Assembly: GCA_017962605.1 (NCBI GenBank)
Contig: JAGCUY010000198.1
Coordinates: forward strand, 1 to 64,000
DNA: 64,000 bases
Reading direction: 5' to 3'
Source of the DNA: Kiritimatiellia bacterium
GTDB taxonomy: Bacteria; Verrucomicrobiota; Kiritimatiellia; RFP12; JAAYLN01
The notes under the pieces were generated by a model. It was not told where the DNA came from and searched no databases. It worked only from the letters and a program-made list of their open reading frames with translations. The first letter of the stretch is position 1. Each line of letters opens with the position of its first letter. The translations under genes were made by a program, and so were the position numbers. This document shows positions 15,850 through 23,298 of this stretch, piece by piece.

Positions 15850-16184
15850 GGAACACCCACCCTTCTCAGCACGGATTCGGCTTCGCTTAGTATATGCTCG
15901 GTTTTCTCATTGTCCTCGTCGCCGCCGTCTGCGTAGGCGAGTAGTTGGCCATACATGCGCTTCACAAGATACGGGAAGTCGATGGATGGGTCGTTGCAGA
16001 TTTCAAGGAAGTCTGGCTTGACCTTCTCGTGGAGTTCGAGGTGGAAGGCCGTGTTGCTTGATGCCATTTCGTGCGTCCAGACTGGTCGGCCCATCTTCTC
16101 CTGAACATACTTCTGGACTTCCGAGAAGTCGCACATGAGGTAGCCCGTGTAGGCAGACACGATTACTTTTTCACGCAGGGTCAT
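15843..16184 (-). CDS. Small phage protein, unknown
   Basis: The ATG at 16184 starts a 113-residue product (MTLREKVIVSAYTGYL) two bases after the preceding stop. Many phages carry small proteins with this opening, in which a helical N-terminus with a Tyr-Thr-Gly motif is followed by an acidic body. It has a patch of acidic residues near the C-terminus (DGGDEDNEKTEHIL). Function unknown; it belongs to a chain of small early-middle genes. Confidence 0.55.
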   Translation of the reverse strand: MTLREKVIVSAYTGYLMCDFSEVQKYVQEKMGRPVWTHEMASSNTAFHLELHEKVKPDFLEICNDPSIDFPYLVKRMYGQLLAYADGGDEDNEKTEHILSEAESVLRRVGVPC

Positions 16185-16186
16185 TT

Positions 16187-16408
16187 TCAGCGGCTCCCTT
16201 CTTGTCCTCTTCCGGCTGCGGCGTGAGGCATTGGAGAGATCAGCCCCGGCACCAACTCGCGGAACTTGCCGACGTCTATGAGCGCACCCGTGTAGGAGCG
16301 GGGCAGCGTCGCGACAGCCGTTATCTCCACCGATGGATAGTTGTCGCTCCAGTCGGCGTGATGCCTGATGTCTGAATGCTGGATGTAGCACCACTTCTCA
16401 CTTGCCAT
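16187..16408 (-). CDS. Small phage protein, unknown
   Basis: The 73-residue product (MASEKWCYIQHSDIRHHADW start) begins inside the stop of the preceding Cys-rich gene. It is His- and Trp-rich at the start, consistent with metal binding, and ends in a low-complexity Arg/Gly tail. I do not recognise it. Its tight packing with both neighbours supports translation. Confidence 0.5.
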   Translation of the reverse strand: MASEKWCYIQHSDIRHHADWSDNYPSVEITAVATLPRSYTGALIDVGKFRELVPGLISPMPHAAAGRGQEGSR

Positions 16409-16505
16409 CTTGCACCTCCCTCTTGTGCCCCATGCAGCCACGGCGACAACGGAAGTTTTCGCAGTTGTCGCCAATTCTGGTTTTCATGCGTTCCAGTTCG
16501 TTCAC
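16398..16505 (-). CDS. Tiny Cys-rich phage protein, GTG start
   Basis: A 35-residue product starts with GTG in GTGA, overlapping the preceding stop. It contains CENFRCRRGC, three Cys within ten residues, and is strongly basic, so a small metal-binding or nucleic-acid-binding peptide is plausible. An ATG six codons in (MKTRIGDN) is an alternative start. Confidence 0.45.
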   Translation of the reverse strand: MNELERMKTRIGDNCENFRCRRGCMGHKREVQDGK

Positions 16506-16708
16506 AGCAGTTCCTCCTGTCTGGGCACATAGCCCAATTTCACGGCCTTGGCCGCAGTGTCTAATGATTCGTCGAACTCGCGTTCGGCCGACTTGCTCGC
16601 CTTGAGCGCGTCCGCCGACCTCGTCCTGAAATACTCCTTCTGGCGTTCCCGCATGACGCGCCCCTTGTGAAGCGCGTCGAAAACGCAAGCCTGGACTTCG
16701 TCGTTCAT
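16502..16708 (-). CDS. Small helical phage protein, unknown
   Basis: The 68-residue product (MNDEVQACVFDALHKG start) begins with an ATGA overlap on the RusA gene. It is predicted to be almost entirely helical and highly charged (MRERQKEYFRTRSADALKAS). No family is recognised. Coupling to RusA suggests joint expression in the replication-recombination phase. Confidence 0.5.
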   Translation of the reverse strand: MNDEVQACVFDALHKGRVMRERQKEYFRTRSADALKASKSAEREFDESLDTAAKAVKLGYVPRQEELL

Positions 16709-17379
16709 GCCTGGCCTCCAATCTCCGTGACCGTGATCAGGATTCCCGGGGGGCCCCAGAGCTTCGACACATGCTCGCAGCACACCTGCGCGTCGTCGAG
16801 CCAGAACCTCGTCCGCGTCATGCAGTCCTTGAGAAGCTTCTGCAGGTTGTCCGTGTCCGGCTTCGTGTCGCGCCATCCTGTCCTTCCGTCGCGGCGTCGC
16901 CACATCCACGTGACGATCAGCTCGACCGGCCCCTCGAGAGGCGCGTCGGGCTGGTGCCGTTCCAGTTCGGCGCAGATGGCGGCCCTCGCCTTTTTGAGTC
17001 CGTCGGGATCGTAGTAGCGGGGCTTGCCGTTCTTCCCGACGGCGACCTTCTTCTCCTGGGCGGTGACCGTCGGCGGGTTGCGTCCATCGAATATCTTGAA
17101 GGCCATCGAGAAGTCGAGGCCGGCGGCTTTTGCATTACTCTCGATAAAGGAGTGTGTATGTCTGTCTCTAAAGACATACACATCTCTCTCTTTAGAGAGA
17201 GTGTTTTTATCCCGGAAAACAGAAGTTTCCCCTACGCGGTTTTTTATCTCTGGTTGAGATATTTTCCCCGCTATGTCGGTTTTTTGTCTCGTTGAGACAA
17301 TTTCCCCGCTATGTGGGTTTTTTATCTCTGGTTGGGATATTTTCACCCCTACGCGGTTTTTTATCCCGGTTTTCATCAT
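16705..17379 (-). CDS. RusA-like Holliday junction resolvase with repeat-coded N-terminal extension
   Basis: Residues about 92-224 form a RusA-type resolvase: the conserved KPDTDNLQKLLKD followed by WLDDAQV holds the acidic residues that bind the catalytic metal at four-way junctions. RusA proteins are normally about 120-140 residues, matching this part alone. The first 91 residues are extra and contain the peptide ISQPEIKN twice, coded by the hairpin repeats at 17229-17370. Translation from 17379 is favoured because GGGAGG lies 5-6 bases upstream and the ATGA overlaps the primase-helicase stop; an internal ATG at 17106 would give the standard-length enzyme but has no good ribosome site. Confidence 0.8.
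   Translation of the reverse strand: MMKTGIKNRVGVKISQPEIKNPHSGEIVSTRQKTDIAGKISQPEIKNRVGETSVFRDKNTLSKERDVYVFRDRHTHSFIESNAKAAGLDFSMAFKIFDGRNPPTVTAQEKKVAVGKNGKPRYYDPDGLKKARAAICAELERHQPDAPLEGPVELIVTWMWRRRDGRTGWRDTKPDTDNLQKLLKDCMTRTRFWLDDAQVCCEHVSKLWGPPGILITVTEIGGQA
17153..17208. repeat. Two strong hairpins, the second followed by a T-run on the plus strand
   Basis: GTGTATGTCT (17154-17163) pairs perfectly with AGACATACAC (17172-17181). CTCTCTC (17184-17190) pairs with GAGAGAG (17195-17201), and the plus strand then runs into GTTTTTA. The second could terminate plus-strand transcription entering the array at 17229-17370. Confidence 0.5.
17229..17370. repeat. Array of ~38-base iteron-like repeats with internal hairpins
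   Basis: Four units begin near 17229, 17266, 17304 and 17346. Each has CCCC, then (T)ACGCGG or TATGTNGG, a run of six T, and (units 1-3) a short palindrome such as ATCTC-tggtt-GAGAT or GTCTC-gtt-GAGAC. Arms vary but pairing is kept in units 1 and 2. The array abuts the primase-helicase gene and codes the RusA extension. It may be a replication origin or regulatory array. Confidence 0.6.
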
Positions 17380-19634
17380 TGTGCCCTCCCCTTGTAAATA
17401 ACGCCCTTGACGCAGTGGTATTTTGACGAGTTGTTAACAGCCGTCTTGACGGTCGAGGCTGAACATTTGCCGCCACGGCACCGCTTTGCGACCTCGTCCG
17501 CGACCTCCTGCAGGTTGGCCGTCTCGCGCTCCCCGTCCTGGAACAGTTCGTCGAGGACGTTCTCGACCGTCGCGCCCGCGTCGGGCTTCCTTTCGCCCTG
17601 CGGCTTCTTCGTCCATTGCTCGTCGCCCTTCGCCCTGCAGTCGGCCAGCAGCTTCTCGTGGTCGGGCGCGTGGGCGGGATACTGGAACCAGCAGTCCGCC
17701 GGGCCGAATGACGGAAACTCCCTCAGCGTGCCCTCGATGCGCCAGGCCGTGGCGCCCTTCCAACGCTCCACGACAGGCAGCCTCGCGGCCCTCGCCTCGT
17801 CGCCCAGCCCGGCCCTGTCCAGAACCGCGAACACCTCGTCCGGAGAGGCGTCCGGCGCCAGCGTGTGCGCATCCTTCGGGCAGCGGTCGTGGAGCAGCCG
17901 CCACAGGACTTCCGACTCCACGTTGCGCTGCGCCTGCTTGCGGGCGTTGTCCGCGTCCAGCTCGATCATGTCCAGCAGCGCGTCGGGGTCGCGGGCGAAC
18001 ACTCCGGAACCGCTCGCGCGGTCCATCGAGCGCTTGCCCGCCTGCGCCCCCTTGCTGTGGTGGTGGCAGTCGATGACCGCGCACCCGCACTCCATCGCGA
18101 TCCTGTCGAAGAGGTTGCAAAACCGCGCCATGTCCGCGGCCGCGTTCTCGTCGCCTGTCAATACCTTGTAAATAGGGTCCACGATGACTGCCCGCAGGTG
18201 CATGTCGCGGCAACGCCTGATGATGATCGGCGCAAGCTTGTCCAGCGGCGTCGCCCTGCCGCGCATCTGCCATACAAATAGGCTTCTCGCGTGCTTCGGC
18301 CTAACGCCGAGCGCCGCGTAGATCGCCTTCAGGCGGTGCGCCAGGCTCGCCTCGTCCAGTTCCATGTTCACGTACAGCACGTTGCCCGGATTGGGGCAGG
18401 GGAACCGCCCCAGCCAGTTCGTGCCCTCGGTCAGGGCCACGGCAAGCTCAAGCAGGGCGAACGACTTGCCGGCCTTGCTCGGCCCGGTCAGGCGCATCTT
18501 GTGCCCCTCGCGCAGAACGCCTCCGATGATCTCCGGCCGAAGTTGCAGCCTGCCGTCGTCGAGCCGGCTCATCTGGTCCGCCGCGCTCTGGAATGCCGGC
18601 AGGTCGTCCGCAGTCTTCTCGAGGAAGTCGATCCAGGCCTGCCACGACGACAACCCCACGTCCTCGGCGATGATGAACTGCTTCCTGCCGTTCCGCGTCG
18701 CGCCCGGAAGCCGCGACAGCCGCGACGGGTTGCCCGTCTTGTCGGCGTTCAGTCCGCGCTCCCGGCATATCTTGTAAAGGAACTCCACCCGTCGGCGGTA
18801 TTCGGCCGCGTCGCTTCCGGCGTCGATGTGCACCAGGGCGTGCGCCGAGTGGCCGCCCGAGTGCACGATGAACTTGCACGGCAGGTTCAAGGCCCTTATC
18901 TGCGCCACCTGCTCGCCCACGCTCCCCTCGTCGCACTCGACCAGCGCGTAGCGGAAGTCCGTCACGTCGGCATCCGACACGCCGCGCCCCTCGGCCAGCG
19001 GGTTGAACCGCGCCCACATGCCTGCCCTGGGTTCGTAGTCCGCCATCGCGAACCCGAGTTCCGTGCCGTGCTCGAGGTCGGAAATCAGCTGCCCCGCCTC
19101 CAGCTTGAATCCACGGTTCGCGGGCGTCCACTTGCCGTCGCGCTCGATTGCCTCGCTCACGATGCCCACGTATTCCCCAGGTTTGAACAGCCCCCTTATC
19201 CAGCGCAGGGCCTCCTCCTCGGGCTTCCATTGCTCGTCGTCGGGATCCTCCACGACCTCCTCGCCCTGCCATCCTGCGGCGGGCAGCAGTCGCGTTCCCG
19301 CCTCCGCGAGTGAAAGCGGCTCGTCCCAGCCCAGCGGGCGGTCTGGCTCGTTGTCGCCCCGCGCGTCCAGCGTCTCGGGCAGGCGCTCCGCCGGATGCGC
19401 CATGCCGTGCTGCACGCCCCTGACCCACTCGCGTTCGAACTCCCTGCCTCCGCCGGCGAGCTGAAGGGCGAAGACGCCCAGCGCGTCCGCGTCCGTCTGC
19501 GACAGCCTCCCGCTTGCGACGCACCCGCCGGCCAGCCTCGATGCGTCACGGATGCAGTTGTGGCGGTTACCCTCGTAAACGCCGTTCTTCAGCATCCCCT
19601 CGATTGTCTCGTATGAGTCCTTCATGGTTTCCAT
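17376..19634 (-). CDS. Primase-helicase (RepA-like AAA ATPase)
   Basis: The 752-residue protein combines two replication activities. Residues about 190-320 resemble an archaeo-eukaryotic primase region: FRYALVECDE, HSGGHSAHALVHID and PSRLSRLPGATRNG are typical of phage and plasmid primase-polymerase domains. Residues about 370-560 are a RecA/RepA-type ATPase with Walker A GPSKAGKSFALLE and Walker B-type AVIVDPIYKV, followed by DCHHHSKG. It would unwind and prime phage DNA. A second ATG at 19625 lies in ATGA over the previous stop and may be the real start. The iteron-like array lies directly downstream, a common place for the origin such proteins act on. Confidence 0.8.
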   Translation of the reverse strand: METMKDSYETIEGMLKNGVYEGNRHNCIRDASRLAGGCVASGRLSQTDADALGVFALQLAGGGREFEREWVRGVQHGMAHPAERLPETLDARGDNEPDRPLGWDEPLSLAEAGTRLLPAAGWQGEEVVEDPDDEQWKPEEEALRWIRGLFKPGEYVGIVSEAIERDGKWTPANRGFKLEAGQLISDLEHGTELGFAMADYEPRAGMWARFNPLAEGRGVSDADVTDFRYALVECDEGSVGEQVAQIRALNLPCKFIVHSGGHSAHALVHIDAGSDAAEYRRRVEFLYKICRERGLNADKTGNPSRLSRLPGATRNGRKQFIIAEDVGLSSWQAWIDFLEKTADDLPAFQSAADQMSRLDDGRLQLRPEIIGGVLREGHKMRLTGPSKAGKSFALLELAVALTEGTNWLGRFPCPNPGNVLYVNMELDEASLAHRLKAIYAALGVRPKHARSLFVWQMRGRATPLDKLAPIIIRRCRDMHLRAVIVDPIYKVLTGDENAAADMARFCNLFDRIAMECGCAVIDCHHHSKGAQAGKRSMDRASGSGVFARDPDALLDMIELDADNARKQAQRNVESEVLWRLLHDRCPKDAHTLAPDASPDEVFAVLDRAGLGDEARAARLPVVERWKGATAWRIEGTLREFPSFGPADCWFQYPAHAPDHEKLLADCRAKGDEQWTKKPQGERKPDAGATVENVLDELFQDGERETANLQEVADEVAKRCRGGKCSASTVKTAVNNSSKYHCVKGVIYKGRAQ

Positions 19635-19831
19635 CCCTTAAGTGCGGACTCCACCTGTTCGGCGTAGCTGTCCGCCATTGCCTTGTTGTCAAGCCTCGTT
19701 GATTTCCAGTGTAGGTAAAGCAGGGGCGCCGCCAGCAGCCTCGCGACGCTCTCGTTCGAGCATGCCGCGACGAACTCCCCGTGGTAGTCTCGGACGGTTT
19801 CGCCGTCCGCCGTGAAAGGCCACTTAGCCAT
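19622..19831 (-). CDS. Small acidic phage protein, unknown
   Basis: The 69-residue product (MAKWPFTADGETVRDYHG) starts in the stop of the helicase gene (ATGGCTAA, 8-base overlap). It is a helical protein with a YLHWKSTRLDN stretch. Not recognised. Encoded between helicase and primase-helicase, it may be an accessory of the replication proteins. Confidence 0.5.
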   Translation of the reverse strand: MAKWPFTADGETVRDYHGEFVAACSNESVARLLAAPLLYLHWKSTRLDNKAMADSYAEQVESALKGWKP

Positions 19832-21470
19832 GCAGCCCTCCCTGTGGCGTGTAGGTCGCGGGGTCGATGCCGCGCGGCGTCTTCCATCCGCAAACGGCGA
19901 AACGGTCAATCATCCGCTTCGCGTCCGCGAACAGCCACTTGCCGACATTCCGGAACCCCCGCCTCTCGAGGAAGCGAATCTGCTTCGGCGTGGTGAGGCC
20001 GCGCTCCTGGCGGTCTGTCGCCACGTCGATCAGCCGCTGCGCCTCGGCCCTCGTCGCCGGCGCGCCGAATCCCAGGCGCTCCAGCGCCTCGACCTGCTGC
20101 GCCGTCACCTCCTGCCCATCTGTCCGCCGATCCCCCGATTCATCGGGGGTGGCCGCGCCAGCGGCCATCGAGGTCAGCTCCTCGCTTCCGATGGAGTAGG
20201 CGTATTGCAGCGGATCCACAAGTTTGCCATCCCTGCGGCGCATCTCCTCGAGCTTCTTGGCGAGCGCGTCCTCGCGCTTCTTGACGGTGTCGTTCTCGGC
20301 CTTGTCCAGCAGCTCCTCCGTCAAGTCGTAGTCCTCGGGCTTCCCGGAGTTCTGCGCGGCGGCGCTTGCGCCGTCGTTGATGGTCTCGCACACCTCGCCG
20401 CTAGGCGACAGCAGCGACGCCGGACGGCACAGCTCGTGCTGGCTCGTCAGCCAGAGGAAGTCGAGAATCAGCAGATCCTCCTTCCCCGGGGCAAGTCGCG
20501 TTCCGCGACCGACCATCTGGCAGAACAGGGCGCGCACCTTCGTCGCCCGAAGGACGCACACGCAGTCCACATCCGGGCAGTCCCAGCCCTCGGTGAGCAG
20601 CATCGAATTCAGGACGACCGTGCCCTTACCCGCTGCGGCGAACCGCTGTAGCTTCTCGCGGCGGTCGGGCGACTGCCCGTTCACCTCGATTGCCGTCAGG
20701 CCAGCCGCCTCGATGTGCGGCTTCAGGTGCTCGCTCGTCGCGATCAGCGGCGTGAAAATCACCGTCTTCCTGTCCTTCGGGATGGCCTTCGCGATCTCCG
20801 GCAGGTAGGGTTCGAGCGCGCGCGCCACGCCCCCCGCCTGGAAGTCGCCGTTCTGGGTGGCCACTCCGCGCATGTCGATCTTCAGCGGCACCGTCCGCGC
20901 CCGCATCTTGCACAGCCAGCCGTCGCGCACGGCGTCCACGATGGAGTAGTCGAACGCCACCGTCTCGAACACCTCGCACAGGCCGCGCATGTCGCCCCTG
21001 TCCGGAGTCGCCGTCACGCCCAGCAAGTTCGCCTCCGGGAAGTGGTCGAGAATCGTGCGGTAGGTGTTGCTAAGCGCGTGGTGGCACTCGTCGATGACTA
21101 TGAAGTCGAACTCGTCGCGCCTGAACCTCGCCAGGCGCGCGGGGCGGCACATCGACTGCACCGAACCGACGGTCACCATGTAGGGCAGAATCCCGTCGAT
21201 GCCGCCGCGCGTGTCCTCCTCCGCCTTCTCAAGCCCGGCCTCCATGCCCGTCGCCTTCCTTATCTTGTCGCGGGCCTGTTCGAGCAGCTCGCCGCGGTGC
21301 GCGAGGATAAGCACCCTCTCGCCGCGCATCACGGCCCGCTGGGCGAGGGCCGCGAAAAGCACCGTCTTGCCGGTGCCCGTCGGCAGGCAGGCCAGCGCCG
21401 AACGGAAGCCGCGCCGGAACGCGGCCTCCACGGCGTCGGCCGCCGCCCTCTGGTATGGCCTCAGCTCCAT
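19824..21470 (-). CDS. Superfamily 2 DEAD/DEAH-box helicase
   Basis: The 548-residue protein has the core SF2 motifs: MELRPYQRAAADAVE (Q-like), PTGTGKTVLF (motif I), DECHH (motif II, DECH), TATPDRGD (motif III) and QMVGRGTRLAPGKED (motif VI). These define a UvrB/RecG-type DNA helicase or translocase as found in phage replication modules. The C-terminal about 180 residues lack helicase motifs and contain a linker coded partly by a perfect 18-base palindrome (20132-20149) and a repeat of segments such as ERLGFGAPATRAEAQ and ERRGFRNVGKWLF that look like duplicated small domains. It starts one base after the DUF669 gene. Confidence 0.85.
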   Translation of the reverse strand: MELRPYQRAAADAVEAAFRRGFRSALACLPTGTGKTVLFAALAQRAVMRGERVLILAHRGELLEQARDKIRKATGMEAGLEKAEEDTRGGIDGILPYMVTVGSVQSMCRPARLARFRRDEFDFIVIDECHHALSNTYRTILDHFPEANLLGVTATPDRGDMRGLCEVFETVAFDYSIVDAVRDGWLCKMRARTVPLKIDMRGVATQNGDFQAGGVARALEPYLPEIAKAIPKDRKTVIFTPLIATSEHLKPHIEAAGLTAIEVNGQSPDRREKLQRFAAAGKGTVVLNSMLLTEGWDCPDVDCVCVLRATKVRALFCQMVGRGTRLAPGKEDLLILDFLWLTSQHELCRPASLLSPSGEVCETINDGASAAAQNSGKPEDYDLTEELLDKAENDTVKKREDALAKKLEEMRRRDGKLVDPLQYAYSIGSEELTSMAAGAATPDESGDRRTDGQEVTAQQVEALERLGFGAPATRAEAQRLIDVATDRQERGLTTPKQIRFLERRGFRNVGKWLFADAKRMIDRFAVCGWKTPRGIDPATYTPQGGLHG

Positions 21471-21471
21471 G

Positions 21472-21981
21472 CTACACCTCGTCGGGCAGGTCGAAGCCCG
21501 CGTCTTCCTTCGGGGGTTCGGGGGCCTTGCCCCCGTCGTTCGCGGGCGGAAGGAACCTCAGGATGTCCTGGTATTTCTTCCCCTTGTATTCGCGGGTCGA
21601 AACCTTCACGCGCACGGACGATCCCTTGAGTTCGTCCCAGGGCATGCGCCGGCCCTTGCCCTCGCCCTTCTTCCAGAAGCCGCAGCTGATGGCGAGCTGG
21701 TCGATCTTCCAGGCCAGTTTCTGGTTGAGGATTATCTTGGACTGGGCGAATCCGCGCCCCAGGTCGCCGCCGTCGATGTCGATGTAGAGGACGGCCATCG
21801 GGCTCGCCGCCAGCGATTCGCTCCCGGCGAACTGGCCGCGCGTCCAGTTCTTGATTACGGCGTCGTAGTCTCCGTCGGGCAATATCACGTCGTCGTTCTC
21901 GGCGCCGCCCTTCGTGTCCTCCTCCGTCAGCGTGTAGTCCCAGCTGATCCGCACGTTGTCGTCGTTGTTGTCGTTGCTCAT
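21472..21981 (-). CDS. DUF669-like phage recombination-associated protein
   Basis: The 169-residue protein resembles the DUF669 family: SWDYTLTEED, LPDGDYDAVI, and a region with RGFAQSKIILNQ and DQLAISCGFWKKGE. These proteins occur next to Sak4-like ATPases and helicases in phages and are thought to work in replication or single-strand-DNA handling, perhaps as SSB-like factors. The last residues are DAGFDLPDEV, which match the end of the SMC-like ATPase gene nearby. The start has AAGGAAAGGAACC upstream. GC content matches neighbours. Confidence 0.7.
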   Translation of the reverse strand: MSNDNNDDNVRISWDYTLTEEDTKGGAENDDVILPDGDYDAVIKNWTRGQFAGSESLAASPMAVLYIDIDGGDLGRGFAQSKIILNQKLAWKIDQLAISCGFWKKGEGKGRRMPWDELKGSSVRVKVSTREYKGKKYQDILRFLPPANDGGKAPEPPKEDAGFDLPDEV

Positions 21982-22025
21982 TTGTAGGTTCCTTTCCTTG
22001 TTGTTGTCCGCTTGTTGTCATTCCG

Positions 22026-23219
22026 TCAGAATGGCGGAACCCAGTTTTCCTTGATTTTCCTTGCGATCGCGTCCATCCGCGCAATCAGCCACTCGGCGAA
22101 TTTTGCGGGGATGTCGTCCACCGGCCACACCTCGTTGTTGCCGCACACGCCCTTGCTCCTGATGTATTCGCGTATCTCCCCGTCGGAGATCCCGAAGTCG
22201 TCAAGCGCCTTGCGCAGCGCGGCGTTCCTGCCCTGCGGCGCGGGCTTGGCTGGCGCCGTGGTTGTTGCAGATTTTGCAACAACTGGCGCGGGCTGCTCCT
22301 TCGGCTTCTCGGCATTCGCCTCTTGCTGTTGTCCGCTTGCTGTCGGCTGCGTCTTCGGTGCGGCCTTCTCCGTCCTTTGCTTCACCTCTGTCCGCTGATC
22401 CCGCGATTCATCGCGGGCGGGCGCAGTCGCGGCCGTGCCGGCGGTCGTTCCCCGTTCCCCGTTCCCCGGTCCCTGGGCTGCGCCCAGCACCGCCCTCAGC
22501 ACCTTGTCCGCCTCGTCCAGGGGGAACTCGTCGGGCATCTCGATGCCCGCGCGGTGCTTGGCGTCGTAGTAGGGCGTGTGCGCCGCATGGCACATGCGCC
22601 GTCCGCCCTCGGCCTTGTTCACGACCTTTCCGAAGTCGCGCGTGCTTGGAATCACGCTCATCTTGTAGTTCACGAACAGCAGGATTTCGGGCCATTCGCG
22701 CGTCTTCGGCGCGGAACGCCGGGAAAGGTTCAGTTCCCAATGGTCGTAGCTGTCCGTCTGCTCCGGCAGTTCCACGCGCCGCTGCTGCGCGTGGCCAATC
22801 AGCACCACGTCCATGCCCGCGTCGGCCAGGTCGCCCAGACGGTCGAGGACGGTGCAGTAGCGCTCCGCCGTCTCTATCCAGCCGTCGCCGTATTTGCCGT
22901 AGCCCACGAGCGACTGCGCCCCCTTCTCGTGCAAATAGTCGCGCACGATCATGTCCTCCATCCTGTCGGCCGAGTCGATGACGAGGGTGCGGTAGCCGTG
23001 GCGGTCGCGCTTCAGGGACTCGATCATCCCCAGCATCCCCTGCCACGTGTCCGGCACGTCCTCGACCCTTGCCACGTCCAATCCGAAGCTCCCCTTCTCG
23101 AAGTCCACGAAAAGCGGCTTCTCCAACTTCGAGGCGAGGGTGGTTTTCCCGATGCCCTCGACTCCGTAAATGACGGCGCGCAAACCGCGCGGCGTCTGCC
23201 TTCCACTGCTGATGTTCAT
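22026..23219 (-). CDS. Sak4-like RecA-family ATPase
   Basis: The 397-residue protein has Walker A GVEGIGKTTLASKL near residue 20, Walker B-type TLVIDSADRMEDM, and VVLIGHAQQRR, the arrangement of phage Sak4/AAA_24 ATPases that promote single-strand annealing recombination with an SSB. Residues about 245-330 form a low-complexity Ala/Pro/Gln linker containing a GTTCCCC repeat and a palindrome. The last 60 residues form a small basic domain ending NWVPPF. Start at 23219 is chosen because AAGGAAGGGAC lies upstream; an upstream in-frame ATG lacks one. It is between DUF669 and SMC-like genes. Confidence 0.8.
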   Translation of the reverse strand: MNISSGRQTPRGLRAVIYGVEGIGKTTLASKLEKPLFVDFEKGSFGLDVARVEDVPDTWQGMLGMIESLKRDRHGYRTLVIDSADRMEDMIVRDYLHEKGAQSLVGYGKYGDGWIETAERYCTVLDRLGDLADAGMDVVLIGHAQQRRVELPEQTDSYDHWELNLSRRSAPKTREWPEILLFVNYKMSVIPSTRDFGKVVNKAEGGRRMCHAAHTPYYDAKHRAGIEMPDEFPLDEADKVLRAVLGAAQGPGNGERGTTAGTAATAPARDESRDQRTEVKQRTEKAAPKTQPTASGQQQEANAEKPKEQPAPVVAKSATTTAPAKPAPQGRNAALRKALDDFGISDGEIREYIRSKGVCGNNEVWPVDDIPAKFAEWLIARMDAIARKIKENWVPPF

Positions 23220-23298
23220 TCTGGTGTTGTCCCTTCCTTGGTTCTTGTTTGTTGTTCCGTGCCGCGCCGTTCTCGGCGCGGGTTCCCTTCGCTCCGGC

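Noticed and set aside
17229-17370. CRISPR array
   Set aside because: Units touch with no unique spacers, vary in sequence, and are translated; no cas genes.
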